A stretch of 44,857 nucleotides of DNA from Bacillota bacterium (GTDB lineage Bacteria > Bacillota > SHA-98 > UBA4971). Of the stretch, positions 34,359-44,857 are shown one piece after another (the stretch's first letter is position 1; the number at the start of each line of letters is the position of its first letter). Location: positions 1 through 44,857 of the forward strand of contig JAAYRV010000138.1 in the NCBI GenBank assembly GCA_012518595.1. Reading direction: 5' to 3'. Below the pieces are notes generated by a model. That model did not search any database. It saw nothing but the letters and a program-made list of their open reading frames with translations, and had not been told where the DNA came from. Position numbers and translations under genes: made by a program.

Positions 34359-35401
34359 TCCCTAGGCCATGAAGGCAATATTTCTACTGCAACCATGACT
34401 TTCAAGATAACTGCAAAAAGCGGACCGATGAACATTCCAATAGCGCCAAGCAATCTATACCCAAGGTACATAGATACAAGCACCACAAGAGGATGAATTC
34501 CCAAATTACTCCCAAGAACTCTTGGCTCAATGCCTTTACGGACAAAAAATTGAATCGCCATGAGAACCGCAATTACTATGGCTTGGTAGAACTGTCCTAC
34601 TACAAGATGAAAGATAATCATGGGCACATACAGCAGTCCGGGTCCAACTAACGGAATAAGGTCTAAGATACCTGCAATGATACCAAGAATCCAAGCATAT
34701 CTGATTTTTGCAACTGTAAAACCTACTATGCTTACAGCAACTGTTACGCTAATCAGAATGAGATAAGCCCTAATGAATCCCAAGCATGCTGAGATTAGCC
34801 CTGCCTTTGCCCGCTCAGCCCTACCCCGCCATTTTGCGGGCGCAAGATTTGCCAGGAACTCTGAGATCTCTTTCTTGTCACGGCTGATGAAAAATGCGGC
34901 GAAGAAGCTGACAATCACATTAATACTATATCGTGGGAAACTCATGACAACGCCGGTGACACCCAGAAGAAACCCCTCAAGACCTGCATATAGTCGGGAT
35001 TGGGTTCTCCTCACCGCCTCAATTACAGAATCAGGTAGGTCTTCAGCTACGTTTTTCATCTGCGAAATAATTTTACCCAGGATTTCTTCAAAGTTCATAT
35101 TATAAATGGGCAAAGCGCGGTAGAGGTCTTGCGCTTCAGAGACTATCCGGACAATTGCCAAGGCAATAATAACTGACAGCAAAACGAATACAAGCACGAG
35201 ACAAATAAATGTACATATCCCCCTCTTTAAACGATAGCGCCTTGAGAGTAGTTCCACAATGGGCTCAATAATAGCTGCCAGGATAAGAGCAGCGATAAAT
35301 GGGGCAAAAAGAGACAATACATACCTGGCCACTAGGTAGCATACAACAAAAACAGCGCTCCATATAAGAACATATTGCCAATCCCGAGATATTTTTTCCA
35401 C
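34355..35401 (-). CDS. AI-2E transporter/PerM family membrane protein
   Basis: Multiple TM segments, DLIPLVGPGLLYVPM, EPRVLGSNLGIHPLVVLVSMYLGYRLLGAIGMFIGPLF. Confidence 0.88.
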   Translation of the reverse strand: MEKISRDWQYVLIWSAVFVVCYLVARYVLSLFAPFIAALILAAIIEPIVELLSRRYRLKRGICTFICLVLVFVLLSVIIALAIVRIVSEAQDLYRALPIYNMNFEEILGKIISQMKNVAEDLPDSVIEAVRRTQSRLYAGLEGFLLGVTGVVMSFPRYSINVIVSFFAAFFISRDKKEISEFLANLAPAKWRGRAERAKAGLISACLGFIRAYLILISVTVAVSIVGFTVAKIRYAWILGIIAGILDLIPLVGPGLLYVPMIIFHLVVGQFYQAIVIAVLMAIQFFVRKGIEPRVLGSNLGIHPLVVLVSMYLGYRLLGAIGMFIGPLFAVILKVMVAVEILPSWPRD

Positions 35402-35437
35402 GGCCTCTACCTCAAATGACGCAAAAGCGTAACTTAA

Positions 35438-36253
35438 TCAGGAAAGAAACAACTTTACATAATAGTACACTACAGGAATAGCCAGAAGCAAGCTGTCAAG
35501 TCTGTCTAAAACTCCACCATGGCCAGGCATGAAGTTTCCTGAGTCCTTAACCTCTGCGCTTCGCTTAAATGTCGATTCTGCCAAATCGCCCATTTGTCCG
35601 GAAATTGACGTTATCACAGCGAGGGTAATACTATGACTCACACCAAGATGAGGCCACCACATTAAGGAAGCGCCAAGCCACCTCAAAATAATGCCTGTTA
35701 CGACACCACAAGCCAGACCTATGACCGCTCCTTCCCAAGTCTTATTCGGGCTTACCCTAGGCGCCAGCTTACGCTTGCCAAAGGCTCTTCCGCCATAATA
35801 CGCGCCTGTATCAGTAGCCCACACAGTAAGAATAGCTAATAAGAGGTACCCAAACCCGGCCTGCTCTCCGCCGGTATAACGCAGCATGAAAGCGGCTGCC
35901 ATGGGCAGACCTACATAAACCGATCCAAAAAGCGTTATTGCAGAATTGGCAATTGAGTTCCGGCCTCCGAAAACCAGTGTCTGACATGTCAAACTCATTA
36001 GGACAATGGCAGTCACAACAAGACCTACGGTCTGCTGTAAACCCAAATAGCCGAAAACTACAAAGGCAATTACACCGAGCACTCCCACCGGCTCCAAAGG
36101 ACCATAACCCGAGAATTGAGCCAATTTGTAGAACTCTCTGACAGCCAATATCCCGAACATAAGCAAGGTCACAGCTAAATAGGCTCTGCCCAAAACTATG
36201 ACTAAGAGTGCAAGGGGTATGGCAACAAGCGCACTTGCGACTCTCTGGTTCAA
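35438..36253 (-). CDS. cdsA: Phosphatidate cytidylyltransferase
   Basis: DTGAYYGGRAFGKRKLAPRVSPNKTWEGAVIG, SGQMGDLAESTFKRSAEVKDSGNFMPGHGGVLDRLDS. Confidence 0.95.
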   Translation of the reverse strand: MNQRVASALVAIPLALLVIVLGRAYLAVTLLMFGILAVREFYKLAQFSGYGPLEPVGVLGVIAFVVFGYLGLQQTVGLVVTAIVLMSLTCQTLVFGGRNSIANSAITLFGSVYVGLPMAAAFMLRYTGGEQAGFGYLLLAILTVWATDTGAYYGGRAFGKRKLAPRVSPNKTWEGAVIGLACGVVTGIILRWLGASLMWWPHLGVSHSITLAVITSISGQMGDLAESTFKRSAEVKDSGNFMPGHGGVLDRLDSLLLAIPVVYYYVKLFLS

Positions 36254-36280
36254 GTCAGAACCCTCCTCTCGCCAGGGAGA

Positions 36281-37111
36281 TCAAGAGAACTTCCGGAGAC
36301 TGCCGAATCTTCGATCTCTCTTCTGATACTCCGATATTGCCAAAAGCAGATCCCGTCCGGAAAAATCCGGCCAAAGCACTGGGGTAACTACCAGTTCGGC
36401 ATAGGCTGACTGCCAGATGAGGAAGTTGGATATCCTCATCTCTCCCCCGGTTCGGATTACAAGGTCAGGATCAGGAACACCTGCAGTATCCAGGTGAGAG
36501 CTCACATGCTCCTCACGAATATCCTCGGGTTTGATCTCACCTAGAAGTGCCTTCTTGGCAAGTTCTTCGGCAGCTCTTCTTATTTCGTCACGGCCGCCGT
36601 AGTCTATGGCAAGATTCACAAGGATTCTAGCGTTTGTTCGAGTTCTCTCTTCAACTCTGATTATCGCACGAAGCACATGCTGTGGCAATCTGTCCCTACG
36701 CCCGATGACTCTGATCTTCGCCCCATAATCAACCAAGTCCTGTAATCTTCTCTCGAACATTTCCACAAGAAGGTTCATGAGACCCTCAACTTCGTCTCTG
36801 GGTCTTCTCCAGTTCTCAGTGGAAAATACGTAGAGTGTCATATGCTTTATTCCGATATCCTGGGCGAATTTGACGATCTCTTCTGCTTTCCTACCGCCTT
36901 CCGAATGGCCTGACAGCCGCGGAAGGCCTTGCCTTCGGGCCCATCTTCCGTTGCCATCCATGATTATGGCAATATGCAGAGGGAGTTTAGCCTGGAGGAC
37001 TTGCGTCTTCAGAAAGTCAATGTCCTTCTCATCATCACCAAGACGTCCTGCGGCGCCTGGAAATAAGCGAAAAAGGGCCTTCCTAAGCACTTCTCCGTCA
37101 TCAACCTCCAT
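36281..37111 (-). CDS. uppS: Isoprenyl transferase (undecaprenyl diphosphate synthase)
   Basis: AIIMDGNGRWARRQGLPRLSGH, LYVFSTENWRRP, DLVIRTGGEMRISNFLIWQSAYAEL. Confidence 0.96.
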   Translation of the reverse strand: MEVDDGEVLRKALFRLFPGAAGRLGDDEKDIDFLKTQVLQAKLPLHIAIIMDGNGRWARRQGLPRLSGHSEGGRKAEEIVKFAQDIGIKHMTLYVFSTENWRRPRDEVEGLMNLLVEMFERRLQDLVDYGAKIRVIGRRDRLPQHVLRAIIRVEERTRTNARILVNLAIDYGGRDEIRRAAEELAKKALLGEIKPEDIREEHVSSHLDTAGVPDPDLVIRTGGEMRISNFLIWQSAYAELVVTPVLWPDFSGRDLLLAISEYQKRDRRFGSLRKFS

Positions 37112-37157
37112 TCACTTACTTAATATGCTACACAAATATGACCTATATAAAATCTTT

Positions 37158-37177
37158 AGGGGAGGTTAACCTCCCCT
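37158..37177. terminator. Perfect 20-bp palindrome between ferredoxin and uppS
   Basis: AGGGGAGGTTAACCTCCCCT followed on the minus strand by AAAGATTTTATATAGG. Confidence 0.4.
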
Positions 37178-37198
37178 TGAAAATCAGGATTATGCGAA

Positions 37199-37381
37199 TT
37201 ATTCTTCCTCTATGATTGCGTCCTCCGGACACTCTTCCGCACACATACCACAATCAGTGCAGATGTCAGGGTCTATCACATACTTGTCGTCTCCTTCACT
37301 GATTGCTTCAAAGGGACATACATCTGCGCATGTACCGCACTTCGTGCAATCATCAGTGATAAAATGTGGCAACCCGGCCAC
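37199..37381 (-). CDS. 2[4Fe-4S] ferredoxin
   Basis: CTKCGTCADVCPFEAI and CTDCGMCAEECPEDAI in a 60-aa acidic protein. Confidence 0.95.
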   Translation of the reverse strand: MAGLPHFITDDCTKCGTCADVCPFEAISEGDDKYVIDPDICTDCGMCAEECPEDAIIEEE

Positions 37382-37387
37382 CCCCTC

Positions 37388-37945
37388 TCAGAATTCCATA
37401 ATTTCAGCTTCTTTAGTTTCCAGCAAACCGTCAACCTCAGCAATAAATGCATCAGTCAACTTTTGAATATCGTCCTGGCCGCGCCTTAGGTCATCCTCGG
37501 TTATTTCCTTGTTTTTCTCTTGTTCGCGCAGGATATCTATGGCTTCGCGCCTGATATTCCTTATACGAATGCGCATCTCCTCAGCGACCTTTCTGGCTAC
37601 CTTCACCAACTCACGACGCCTTTCTTCGGTAAGCGTAGGAATAGGTATTCTAATAACCGAGCCGTCGCTCATAGGTGTTAAGGCCAAGTCTGACTTGAGA
37701 ATAGCTCGTTCGATATCAGACACAAGCTTACGATCCCACGGCTGAATTACGAGAAGACGAGGTTCGGGCACAGAAACACTGGCTACTTGATTTATTGGGT
37801 AAACATCACCGTAAGCCTCTACATTAACCCTGTCCAGCAAGGCAGGATTAGCCCTGCCTGTCCTGATTGACGCAAACTCCTTCCGGGTTGCCTCCACAAC
37901 ATCCTTCATTTTTTCTTCAGTCTTGCGATAATCGTCGTCCGGCAT
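37388..37945 (-). CDS. frr: Ribosome recycling factor
   Basis: FASIRTGRANPALLDRVNVEAYG, IRNIRREAIDILREQEKNKEITEDDLRRGQDDIQKLTD. Confidence 0.96.
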   Translation of the reverse strand: MPDDDYRKTEEKMKDVVEATRKEFASIRTGRANPALLDRVNVEAYGDVYPINQVASVSVPEPRLLVIQPWDRKLVSDIERAILKSDLALTPMSDGSVIRIPIPTLTEERRRELVKVARKVAEEMRIRIRNIRREAIDILREQEKNKEITEDDLRRGQDDIQKLTDAFIAEVDGLLETKEAEIMEF

Positions 37946-37946
37946 A

Positions 37947-38711
<765 letters not shown>

Positions 38712-39344
38712 TTAATTAATCTCGCATTCCTGCTTCTTGGGCTTATCTACGGCTTCCCCGATTTCAAATCTGGCAAACCGGCTAATCTCCATCTTCTCGC
38801 CTGTCCTGGCCGAGACTTCCATAAGGAGATCTTGCACCGTTCTCTCAGGATCACGAATGTAAGGTTGCTCCAAGAGACACACTTCGCTGTAGAACTTCTT
38901 AATTCGTCCTTCCACGATCTTCTCTGCAATCTTCTCAGGTTTACCTTCATTCAGTGCCTGAGCCTTTAGGATTTCCTTCTCCTTCTCCAGAACTGACTCG
39001 GGAACATCCTCTCGTGACACGAAAAGAGGCCTGGAGGCTGCAATCTGAAGAGCAATTTCTTTGGCAAGGCTTTGGAAATCATCTGTACGCGCCACAAAGT
39101 CGGTCTCACAGTTGACTTCGACAAGGACTCCAATCTTACTTCCATGGTGGATATAAGATTCGATTATCCCTTCCGCAGCTACCCTGCTGGCTCTCCTCAC
39201 CATTTTTGCCAGGCCTTTCTCACGGAGATAGGCCACGGCCTTTTCCATGTCGCCACCGGTCTCAGCAAGAGCATTCTTGCAATCCATCATACCGGCACCG
39301 GTTCTTTCCCGTAGTTCCTTAACATGTTCGGCTGTAATTGCCAC
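38712..39344 (-). CDS. tsf: Elongation factor Ts
   Basis: [50 protein letters not shown]. Confidence 0.96.
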   Translation of the reverse strand: MAITAEHVKELRERTGAGMMDCKNALAETGGDMEKAVAYLREKGLAKMVRRASRVAAEGIIESYIHHGSKIGVLVEVNCETDFVARTDDFQSLAKEIALQIAASRPLFVSREDVPESVLEKEKEILKAQALNEGKPEKIAEKIVEGRIKKFYSEVCLLEQPYIRDPERTVQDLLMEVSARTGEKMEISRFARFEIGEAVDKPKKQECEIN

Positions 39345-39413
39345 AAGTCCTACCTCCTTACATAGACTACTTACCCGTTACCACTGTCATCATTCGCGCT
39401 ACCGTTATCCAAC

Positions 39414-40247
39414 TCAATCCATCTCAACAATTTCCACGACATCGTTATCAAGAGGCATTTCCACAACGTCAGTTACGCTGTCTTGTATCTCGTCGGCAAT
39501 TTCATCCTCTCTGATTTCTCCGACCGGAGATTGAGCCATATCGCCTTCGAGAGATGCTGCATCCATTCCCTCGAGACCTTCGATAACAGCATCTGCAATC
39601 CTACCGCATATTAGCTTGATAGCACGGATAGCATCATCGTTACCGGGAATGACGTAGTCTATTTCGTCCGGATCGCAATTTGTGTCTACTATAGAGATTA
39701 TTGGTATATTGAGCTTTCTCCCTTCTTGCACTGCTATTCGCTCCTTACGCGGATCAACTATGAAAACTGCATCAGGTAACTTCTCCATATCACGTACGCC
39801 GCCTAAGAACTTCTCCAGCTTCTGTTTCTCCTTTATGAGTTGAAGGACTTCCTTCTTCGGCAGCACGGTAAAGGAACCGTCGGTTTCCATTTGCTCAATT
39901 TCTTGGAGGCGCCGGACACGTTTTCTTATCGTCCGGAAGTTGGTGAGCATTCCACCCAACCACCGCACGTTGACGTAGAACATACCACAACGCTCAGCTT
40001 CTTCTCTGATCGTGCTTTGGGCCTGTTTCTTTGTGCCGACGAACAGAATAGTGCCTCCATCCGCCACTACATCCTTTACGAATGAATATGCGTCCTCCAT
40101 CATTTTCACGGTTCTCTGCAGATCAATAATGTATATCCCGTTGCGCTCGGTGAAGATATACGGCTTCATCTTAGGATTCCAACGCCTGGTTTGATGCCCG
40201 AAATGGACGCCTGCTTCAAGTAGTTGCTTCATCGTGACTACTGCCAT
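39414..40247 (-). CDS. rpsB: 30S ribosomal protein S2 with acidic C-terminal tail
   Basis: [44 protein letters not shown] 40247 after AGGAGGTGAG. Confidence 0.96.
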   Translation of the reverse strand: MAVVTMKQLLEAGVHFGHQTRRWNPKMKPYIFTERNGIYIIDLQRTVKMMEDAYSFVKDVVADGGTILFVGTKKQAQSTIREEAERCGMFYVNVRWLGGMLTNFRTIRKRVRRLQEIEQMETDGSFTVLPKKEVLQLIKEKQKLEKFLGGVRDMEKLPDAVFIVDPRKERIAVQEGRKLNIPIISIVDTNCDPDEIDYVIPGNDDAIRAIKLICGRIADAVIEGLEGMDAASLEGDMAQSPVGEIREDEIADEIQDSVTDVVEMPLDNDVVEIVEMD

Positions 40248-40361
40248 AATCTCACCTCCTCCCTGTTCGGTTTTTCCTCCGCTTCTCTCATTCCTAGGCA
40301 TAACCCGTATCAAGGGCACCGATACCAAGGTCAAGAAGCGTGCGTGATAACGCCAATGCGT

Positions 40362-40390
40362 AGTATACCACACTATAATAGCCATATCAA
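40362..40390 (-). promoter_or_regulatory. Sigma-A-like promoter for rpsB operon
   Basis: TTGATA-17 nt-TATACT on minus strand, about 115 nt upstream of rpsB. Confidence 0.75.
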
Positions 40391-40544
40391 CGAACTCGCG
40401 TGAACTCATGTGAAGAACTTATCAGTCTCTCAGTGTATAACTTGCTCATCCTGTGCCGAACGGGAATAGTTGAGCATCGCCGGGGAATACCTAAATTGAG
40501 CAATTCTTAAGCTACTCACGGGTAGCAAGAGCGGAGGCCTCTAG

Positions 40545-42416
40545 GTGCAACTAATTGGCATGTTTTTGCAGAAGCTCATCTCACTTCTGTCATTTAATCC
40601 TCCGGAAGACGAAACCCGGTCTGACGCCTGTGCCGGAAGAGAACCTAATGTCCAAGAACAGAAGATGCAAAAACCTCCACAGGATACAAGGTCCGGACGC
40701 CGGCGTATTAGAGCGAGACGCAAATCAGCGGTCAGTCAAAATCGTGTCCTACCGAGAAGAATTGAAGGCATCAATCTCGGGTCAAAACAAGATTCTTCCG
40801 GTGAGATCTCTCCGCCCGATGATTCGCCTTCAACCGGCAAGACAGATGGTTGCGAAATGAAACCCCTTACCAAAGGTCTCGATGCAAACCTCAACGCCTT
40901 GAAGAAAATCCTTCACCACGGCACTAATGCAGATGTAGTAATAAGAGAGTTTGACATACCGACTATTCCTGAAACAAGAGCGTCAATCATATTCATAGAC
41001 AGCTTGGCTTCGAGAGACACAATTGACTTCGCTATCCTCCAACCCTTGATGCTCATTGCCAACCTGAATGACGGGAAAACAGACGATCGCCTGGAAATGG
41101 TCAAGCGAAGACTGCTTCCTGGCAATCAGGTAACAGAAGTGGATAACCTCCGTGCAGTAACAGAAGATGTTCTTTCAGGCGCCACGTGCCTGCTCATTGA
41201 GGAAAGCGATATTGCTCTCTCCATAGAGACCAGGTCATGGGAACATAGGAGTATAGACAAGCCTTCAGCTGAAATGGTAGTCCGAGGTCCTCAAGAAGCC
41301 TTCAATGAGACCCTGAAGAGCAACCTTGCGCTCATTAGAAGGAGAATGCGCACACCTGATCTTATCAGTGAAATGCTGAAAGTAGGCACGCTGTCAAGAG
41401 TGGATTGCGCTGTCCTGTATATAGAGGGTCTGACCAATCCTGAGCTGGTAGATGAAGTCAAAAGAAGAATATTGGAGACTAAGGCAGATCATATACAGGA
41501 CACAGGAATCCTTGAGCAGTTCATAGAGGAGAAACCTTATGTCTTAGCGCCGCAAACCATTTCTACGGAACGGCCGGATAGAATGGCAGCATTTCTCGCA
41601 GAAGGGTACGTTGGGATTATGCTTGACGGCAGCCCGTTTGGACTCGTGCTCCCGGCTACTTTCTGGTCACTCCTGCAATCCGCAGAAGACTATTTTCTTA
41701 GGTGGCCCTTTGGTGCATTTCTTAGGGCAATCAGAACTTTGGCCCTCATATTAGCCATATTCTTGCCTGCAATATATCTTGCGCTGACTAATTTCCATCC
41801 GGAAATGATTCCAACAGATCTCCTCTTAGCCATAGCCGCCAGCCGCGAAAAAGTGCCTTTCCCTACCGCTGTTGAAGTGCTGATAATGGAGATTTCCATT
41901 GAACTAATACGTGAAGCCGGAGTTAGAATCCCCGGTGTAATCGGGCCTACCCTCGGAATAGTAGGCGCGCTGATTCTGGGACAGGCAGCTGTCGCAGCTT
42001 CAATAGTCAGTCCTATACTCGTAGTCATAGTGGCTATTACAGCTTTGGGGGCATTTGCCGTCCCAAATTTCAACATGGCCTTTGCAATTCGCCTCTATCG
42101 ATTCGTGTACGTATTGCTTGCTGCAGCTCTGGGCTTCTACGGTGTTGCCATCGGCGTGTTCATACAGCTTACGACATATGTGAACCTCAAATCCTTTGGC
42201 GTGCCATATATGTCTCCCGTCGCTCCGTATACGCGCTCCAGCGGGGACGCGCTCTTTCGATATCCTGTATGGAAATCAGAGATTCGCCCTTCTTTCCTCA
42301 AGCCTCAACAAGAGGAGAGACAACCCCCAATATCACGCGGATGGATTGAAGACGAGGGCAGTGGCAAATCAGAACCCGGAGGAGCGAAAGGGAAAAACCA
42401 TGGCAAACGAAAGTAA
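40545..42416 (+). CDS. gerKA: GerA-family spore germination protein A subunit
   Basis: NADVVIREF, SLASRDTIDFAILQPLM, EKPYVLAPQTISTERPDRMAAFLAEGYVGIMLDGSPFGLVLP, REAGVRIPGVIGPTLGIVGALILGQAAVAA; GTG start after GGAGG. Confidence 0.93.
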   Translation: MQLIGMFLQKLISLLSFNPPEDETRSDACAGREPNVQEQKMQKPPQDTRSGRRRIRARRKSAVSQNRVLPRRIEGINLGSKQDSSGEISPPDDSPSTGKTDGCEMKPLTKGLDANLNALKKILHHGTNADVVIREFDIPTIPETRASIIFIDSLASRDTIDFAILQPLMLIANLNDGKTDDRLEMVKRRLLPGNQVTEVDNLRAVTEDVLSGATCLLIEESDIALSIETRSWEHRSIDKPSAEMVVRGPQEAFNETLKSNLALIRRRMRTPDLISEMLKVGTLSRVDCAVLYIEGLTNPELVDEVKRRILETKADHIQDTGILEQFIEEKPYVLAPQTISTERPDRMAAFLAEGYVGIMLDGSPFGLVLPATFWSLLQSAEDYFLRWPFGAFLRAIRTLALILAIFLPAIYLALTNFHPEMIPTDLLLAIAASREKVPFPTAVEVLIMEISIELIREAGVRIPGVIGPTLGIVGALILGQAAVAASIVSPILVVIVAITALGAFAVPNFNMAFAIRLYRFVYVLLAAALGFYGVAIGVFIQLTTYVNLKSFGVPYMSPVAPYTRSSGDALFRYPVWKSEIRPSFLKPQQEERQPPISRGWIEDEGSGKSEPGGAKGKNHGKRK

Positions 42417-43503
42417 CCAAAAGATAGGAACCAGGGAAGCCATAGCAGCCACCGTCTATTTTTTGTCCACAAAACTCCTGATATCTTTTCCGCAGCATAT
42501 GGCTGAAATGGGCCAAACTGCAGCCTGGGTTGTTCCCATCATAAGCTTTATCACAGCGACCCTGGGCTTTCTCATTATAATAGCTCTATTAAAGTGTTAC
42601 CCGGGGGGAAACCTAATTCAAGCAAGTGAGGAAGCCGCCGGCCCTGTAATCGGCATCATTGCTTCACTGGGATATTTCGCTTTCTTCTTCGCCACGACAG
42701 TGATTCTAATCCGGGAATTCTCCGAGACAGTAAGCACTGCTTTGCTTCCGCGCACCCCGCTCTCAGTGATTATGGCAGTCTTTATCATTGCAACCCTGGT
42801 TGCCGCATATATGGGGCTTGAAGCAATAACAAGGGCTGCATTGGTCGGCATGCCCCTTATTATTGGCACACTCATTCTGCTTAATGTCTTGTTACTGCCT
42901 CAAAGTGACTTTGATACCATATTCCCGCTGTTCGGACCGGGCCTCGGGAAGTTGCTCTACAACGGGGTGATTCACTCGGGAATTGCAGGTGAGGTCCTGT
43001 TTCTCAGCATCATTGTAGGACAACTCGACGAAGAACATAAAGTGCAGAAGATGGGCCTTGCAAGTCTTCTTGTGGCAGCTTCTTTCATGGTTGTGTCAAC
43101 ACTGAACTATTCCGCAGTATTCCCGTATCCCTTAAGCTTGCATATTGCGTACCCGGGATACGAGGCATCAACCTTGATATACATGGGACGATTCCTTCAA
43201 CGCATTGAAGTAGCCTTCGTTTTTCTTTGGGTTATCAGCGCATGTATCCACCTGGCGCTTAGTGGATACACAGCAGCTCGAATCATCCAGGACATGCTGA
43301 AGCTTCCATCATACAAGCCTCTTCTGCCGGCTTTCGCAATCCTTGGATTCACTTTCGCCTTAGTGCCTTCTGACGTCCCTGAGGCTACATATGTTGATTT
43401 CATGATAGTAAAAACCTATGGCGGGTTAGCGATATTCGTTATACCTTTGATTTTGCTTCTAACTGCCAGGCTTAAGGCAGGCTCCAAGATTAACAGGAGG
43501 TAA
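42400..43503 (+). CDS. gerKB: GerAB-family germinant receptor B subunit (APC-type transporter fold)
   Basis: TREAIAATVYFLSTKLLISFPQHMAE, about 10 TM segments; start trimmed to ATG 42400. Confidence 0.88.
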   Translation: MANESNQKIGTREAIAATVYFLSTKLLISFPQHMAEMGQTAAWVVPIISFITATLGFLIIIALLKCYPGGNLIQASEEAAGPVIGIIASLGYFAFFFATTVILIREFSETVSTALLPRTPLSVIMAVFIIATLVAAYMGLEAITRAALVGMPLIIGTLILLNVLLLPQSDFDTIFPLFGPGLGKLLYNGVIHSGIAGEVLFLSIIVGQLDEEHKVQKMGLASLLVAASFMVVSTLNYSAVFPYPLSLHIAYPGYEASTLIYMGRFLQRIEVAFVFLWVISACIHLALSGYTAARIIQDMLKLPSYKPLLPAFAILGFTFALVPSDVPEATYVDFMIVKTYGGLAIFVIPLILLLTARLKAGSKINRR

Positions 43504-43511
43504 GCGGTCTC

Positions 43512-44822
43512 TTGCACTATGCAAAAACTATGATAATAGTTGCGCTCATAGTCACATGCGCATTGATAATCGGAGGCTGTTGGGGCAGAACGGAAGTGGA
43601 CGATCTGGCGCTGGTCATGGCAATCGGCCTTGATAAGGCTGACGACGACTCTGTGTATGTCACATTTCAAATCGCAGTTCCCAGAGCCGTAGCCAGCGGA
43701 GGCGCAGAGGGAGGAGGGCCAAGTGCAGGTGGAGGAGGCACTGAGGCAAGCCTTATTACTACGATGAGAGGCAGATCCATTCTGGGGCTTATTGACATGG
43801 CAAACACATATATAGATCGACGCCTGTCTTTTGTGCACGGTAAACTACTGGTTGTCGGTGAAGATCTTGCCAAGCAAGGCCTGGCGCCTTACGTTTCAGA
43901 GCTGGTGAGATTTCATGAAATAAGAAGGACTATGTTTGTCGTCATAGCCAAAGGCACTGCCCGCGAATTTATTAGCGCGAACAAGCCTATTCTCGAGCAA
44001 AACCCGGCAAAAAACCTGGAACTGCTTGCCCTCGCCTGCAGAAAGGCAGGGCTGATCCCTGCATCCCAGCTCCATAGGTTCTTGGTGGGAATGCAATCAT
44101 TAGGTGAGGAACCCCTTACGATCCTTGCCGGAATTAGCAAACACCAATCACCTGAGGAGAAAGGCGAGAAAAAGAAGGACGAGGCGAAAAGTGAAGGCGA
44201 ATCTCTGAAATTTATACCCATAGAAAAATCAGATATCAACCATATCGCCGGAAAATCTCCGTCAATAGGCGGGAACCCTGTTGAATTGCTGGGCGCAGCA
44301 GTCTTCAGAGGGGACAAGATGGTAGGGGAGATTACCGGGGAAGAGGTAAGATATGTTCTATATCTCCGCGGGACCTTCAAACAGGGCATTACTGTCGCAG
44401 AGGATCCTCTTGATCATGGTAGATTCGTCGCTGCGGATTTACGACTTGCCAGGCCTACACAGCTTCGCGTAGAGAAAGATGGAAATAGGTTTCACATCAA
44501 TGTCAATATCACATTGGAAGGAGGGCTTGTAGGGAGTCAGGGCAAGGAAGATTATGCAGACCCAAAAGTACTTGAAGCGGTTGAAAAGCAACTTGCCAAC
44601 CAGATAGAGGAGGGCTGTAGGGACATTATCAAAAAAGCTCAAACTGAGTTTTCGTCTGATATTTTTGCGTTCGGAAACAAAGCCAGACACCTGGTGACAA
44701 CATGGCAAGATTGGATGGATCTGGACTGGACGGAGGAATTTCCCAGTGCCGCTGCCAAAGTGACGGTAAAAGTCGAGTTGCGCAGAACCGGCCTACTCTT
44801 TAGGTCGCCCGAGCCTTCATGA
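43512..44822 (+). CDS. gerKC: GerAC-family germinant receptor lipoprotein C subunit
   Basis: Lipobox LIIGGCWGRTEVDDLALVMAIGLDK, C-terminal Spore_GerAC domain; TTG start after AGGAGG. Confidence 0.9.
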   Translation: MHYAKTMIIVALIVTCALIIGGCWGRTEVDDLALVMAIGLDKADDDSVYVTFQIAVPRAVASGGAEGGGPSAGGGGTEASLITTMRGRSILGLIDMANTYIDRRLSFVHGKLLVVGEDLAKQGLAPYVSELVRFHEIRRTMFVVIAKGTAREFISANKPILEQNPAKNLELLALACRKAGLIPASQLHRFLVGMQSLGEEPLTILAGISKHQSPEEKGEKKKDEAKSEGESLKFIPIEKSDINHIAGKSPSIGGNPVELLGAAVFRGDKMVGEITGEEVRYVLYLRGTFKQGITVAEDPLDHGRFVAADLRLARPTQLRVEKDGNRFHINVNITLEGGLVGSQGKEDYADPKVLEAVEKQLANQIEEGCRDIIKKAQTEFSSDIFAFGNKARHLVTTWQDWMDLDWTEEFPSAAAKVTVKVELRRTGLLFRSPEPS

Positions 44823-44857
44823 AAGGCAGACTCAGGCGGCTTCTGAAAGGAGGAGTG

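Noticed and set aside
42196-42399. N-terminal extension of the listed gerKB ORF
   Set aside because: Lies in an alternate frame of gerKA; ATG at 42400 gives the normal GerAB start.

Overview
The window (44.9 kb) is a chromosomal segment of an anaerobic, endospore-forming Firmicute (Clostridia-like), almost entirely coding on the minus strand except for a SASP gene near 4.7 kb and a gerKABC-type germination operon at the right end. In minus-strand transcription order from the right it carries: rpsB-tsf-pyrH-frr-ferredoxin-uppS-cdsA-AI-2E-type permease-dxr-rseP-ispG-GT2 glycosyltransferase; a T-box-controlled valS; a folC fused to a MinD/ParA-like P-loop domain; a SPOR protein; a redox-signalling module (DRTGG / RsbW-like ATPase / group D-like [FeFe] hydrogenase sensor / DRTGG / PHP / HATPase / RseC-like); a 2Fe-2S ferredoxin plus HydCBA trimeric [FeFe] hydrogenase; rex; NfnAB; fhs; complete rnfCDGEAB; then apbE, maf, radC, mreB, mreC and the start of mreD. 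The most notable signals are: (1) the candidate hydrogenase-based H2/redox-sensing module next to the catalytic hydrogenase and its Rex regulator; (2) a near-consensus Rex operator upstream of the hydrogenase genes; (3) a small interspersed repeat family with CTAAGTA/TACTTAG ends, present in three clear copies at intercistronic positions, always in the same orientation to transcription. It supplies the stop codon of two unrelated genes and sits between the valS T-box terminator and the valS RBS. All calls come from reading the sequence and family knowledge; no searches were run.
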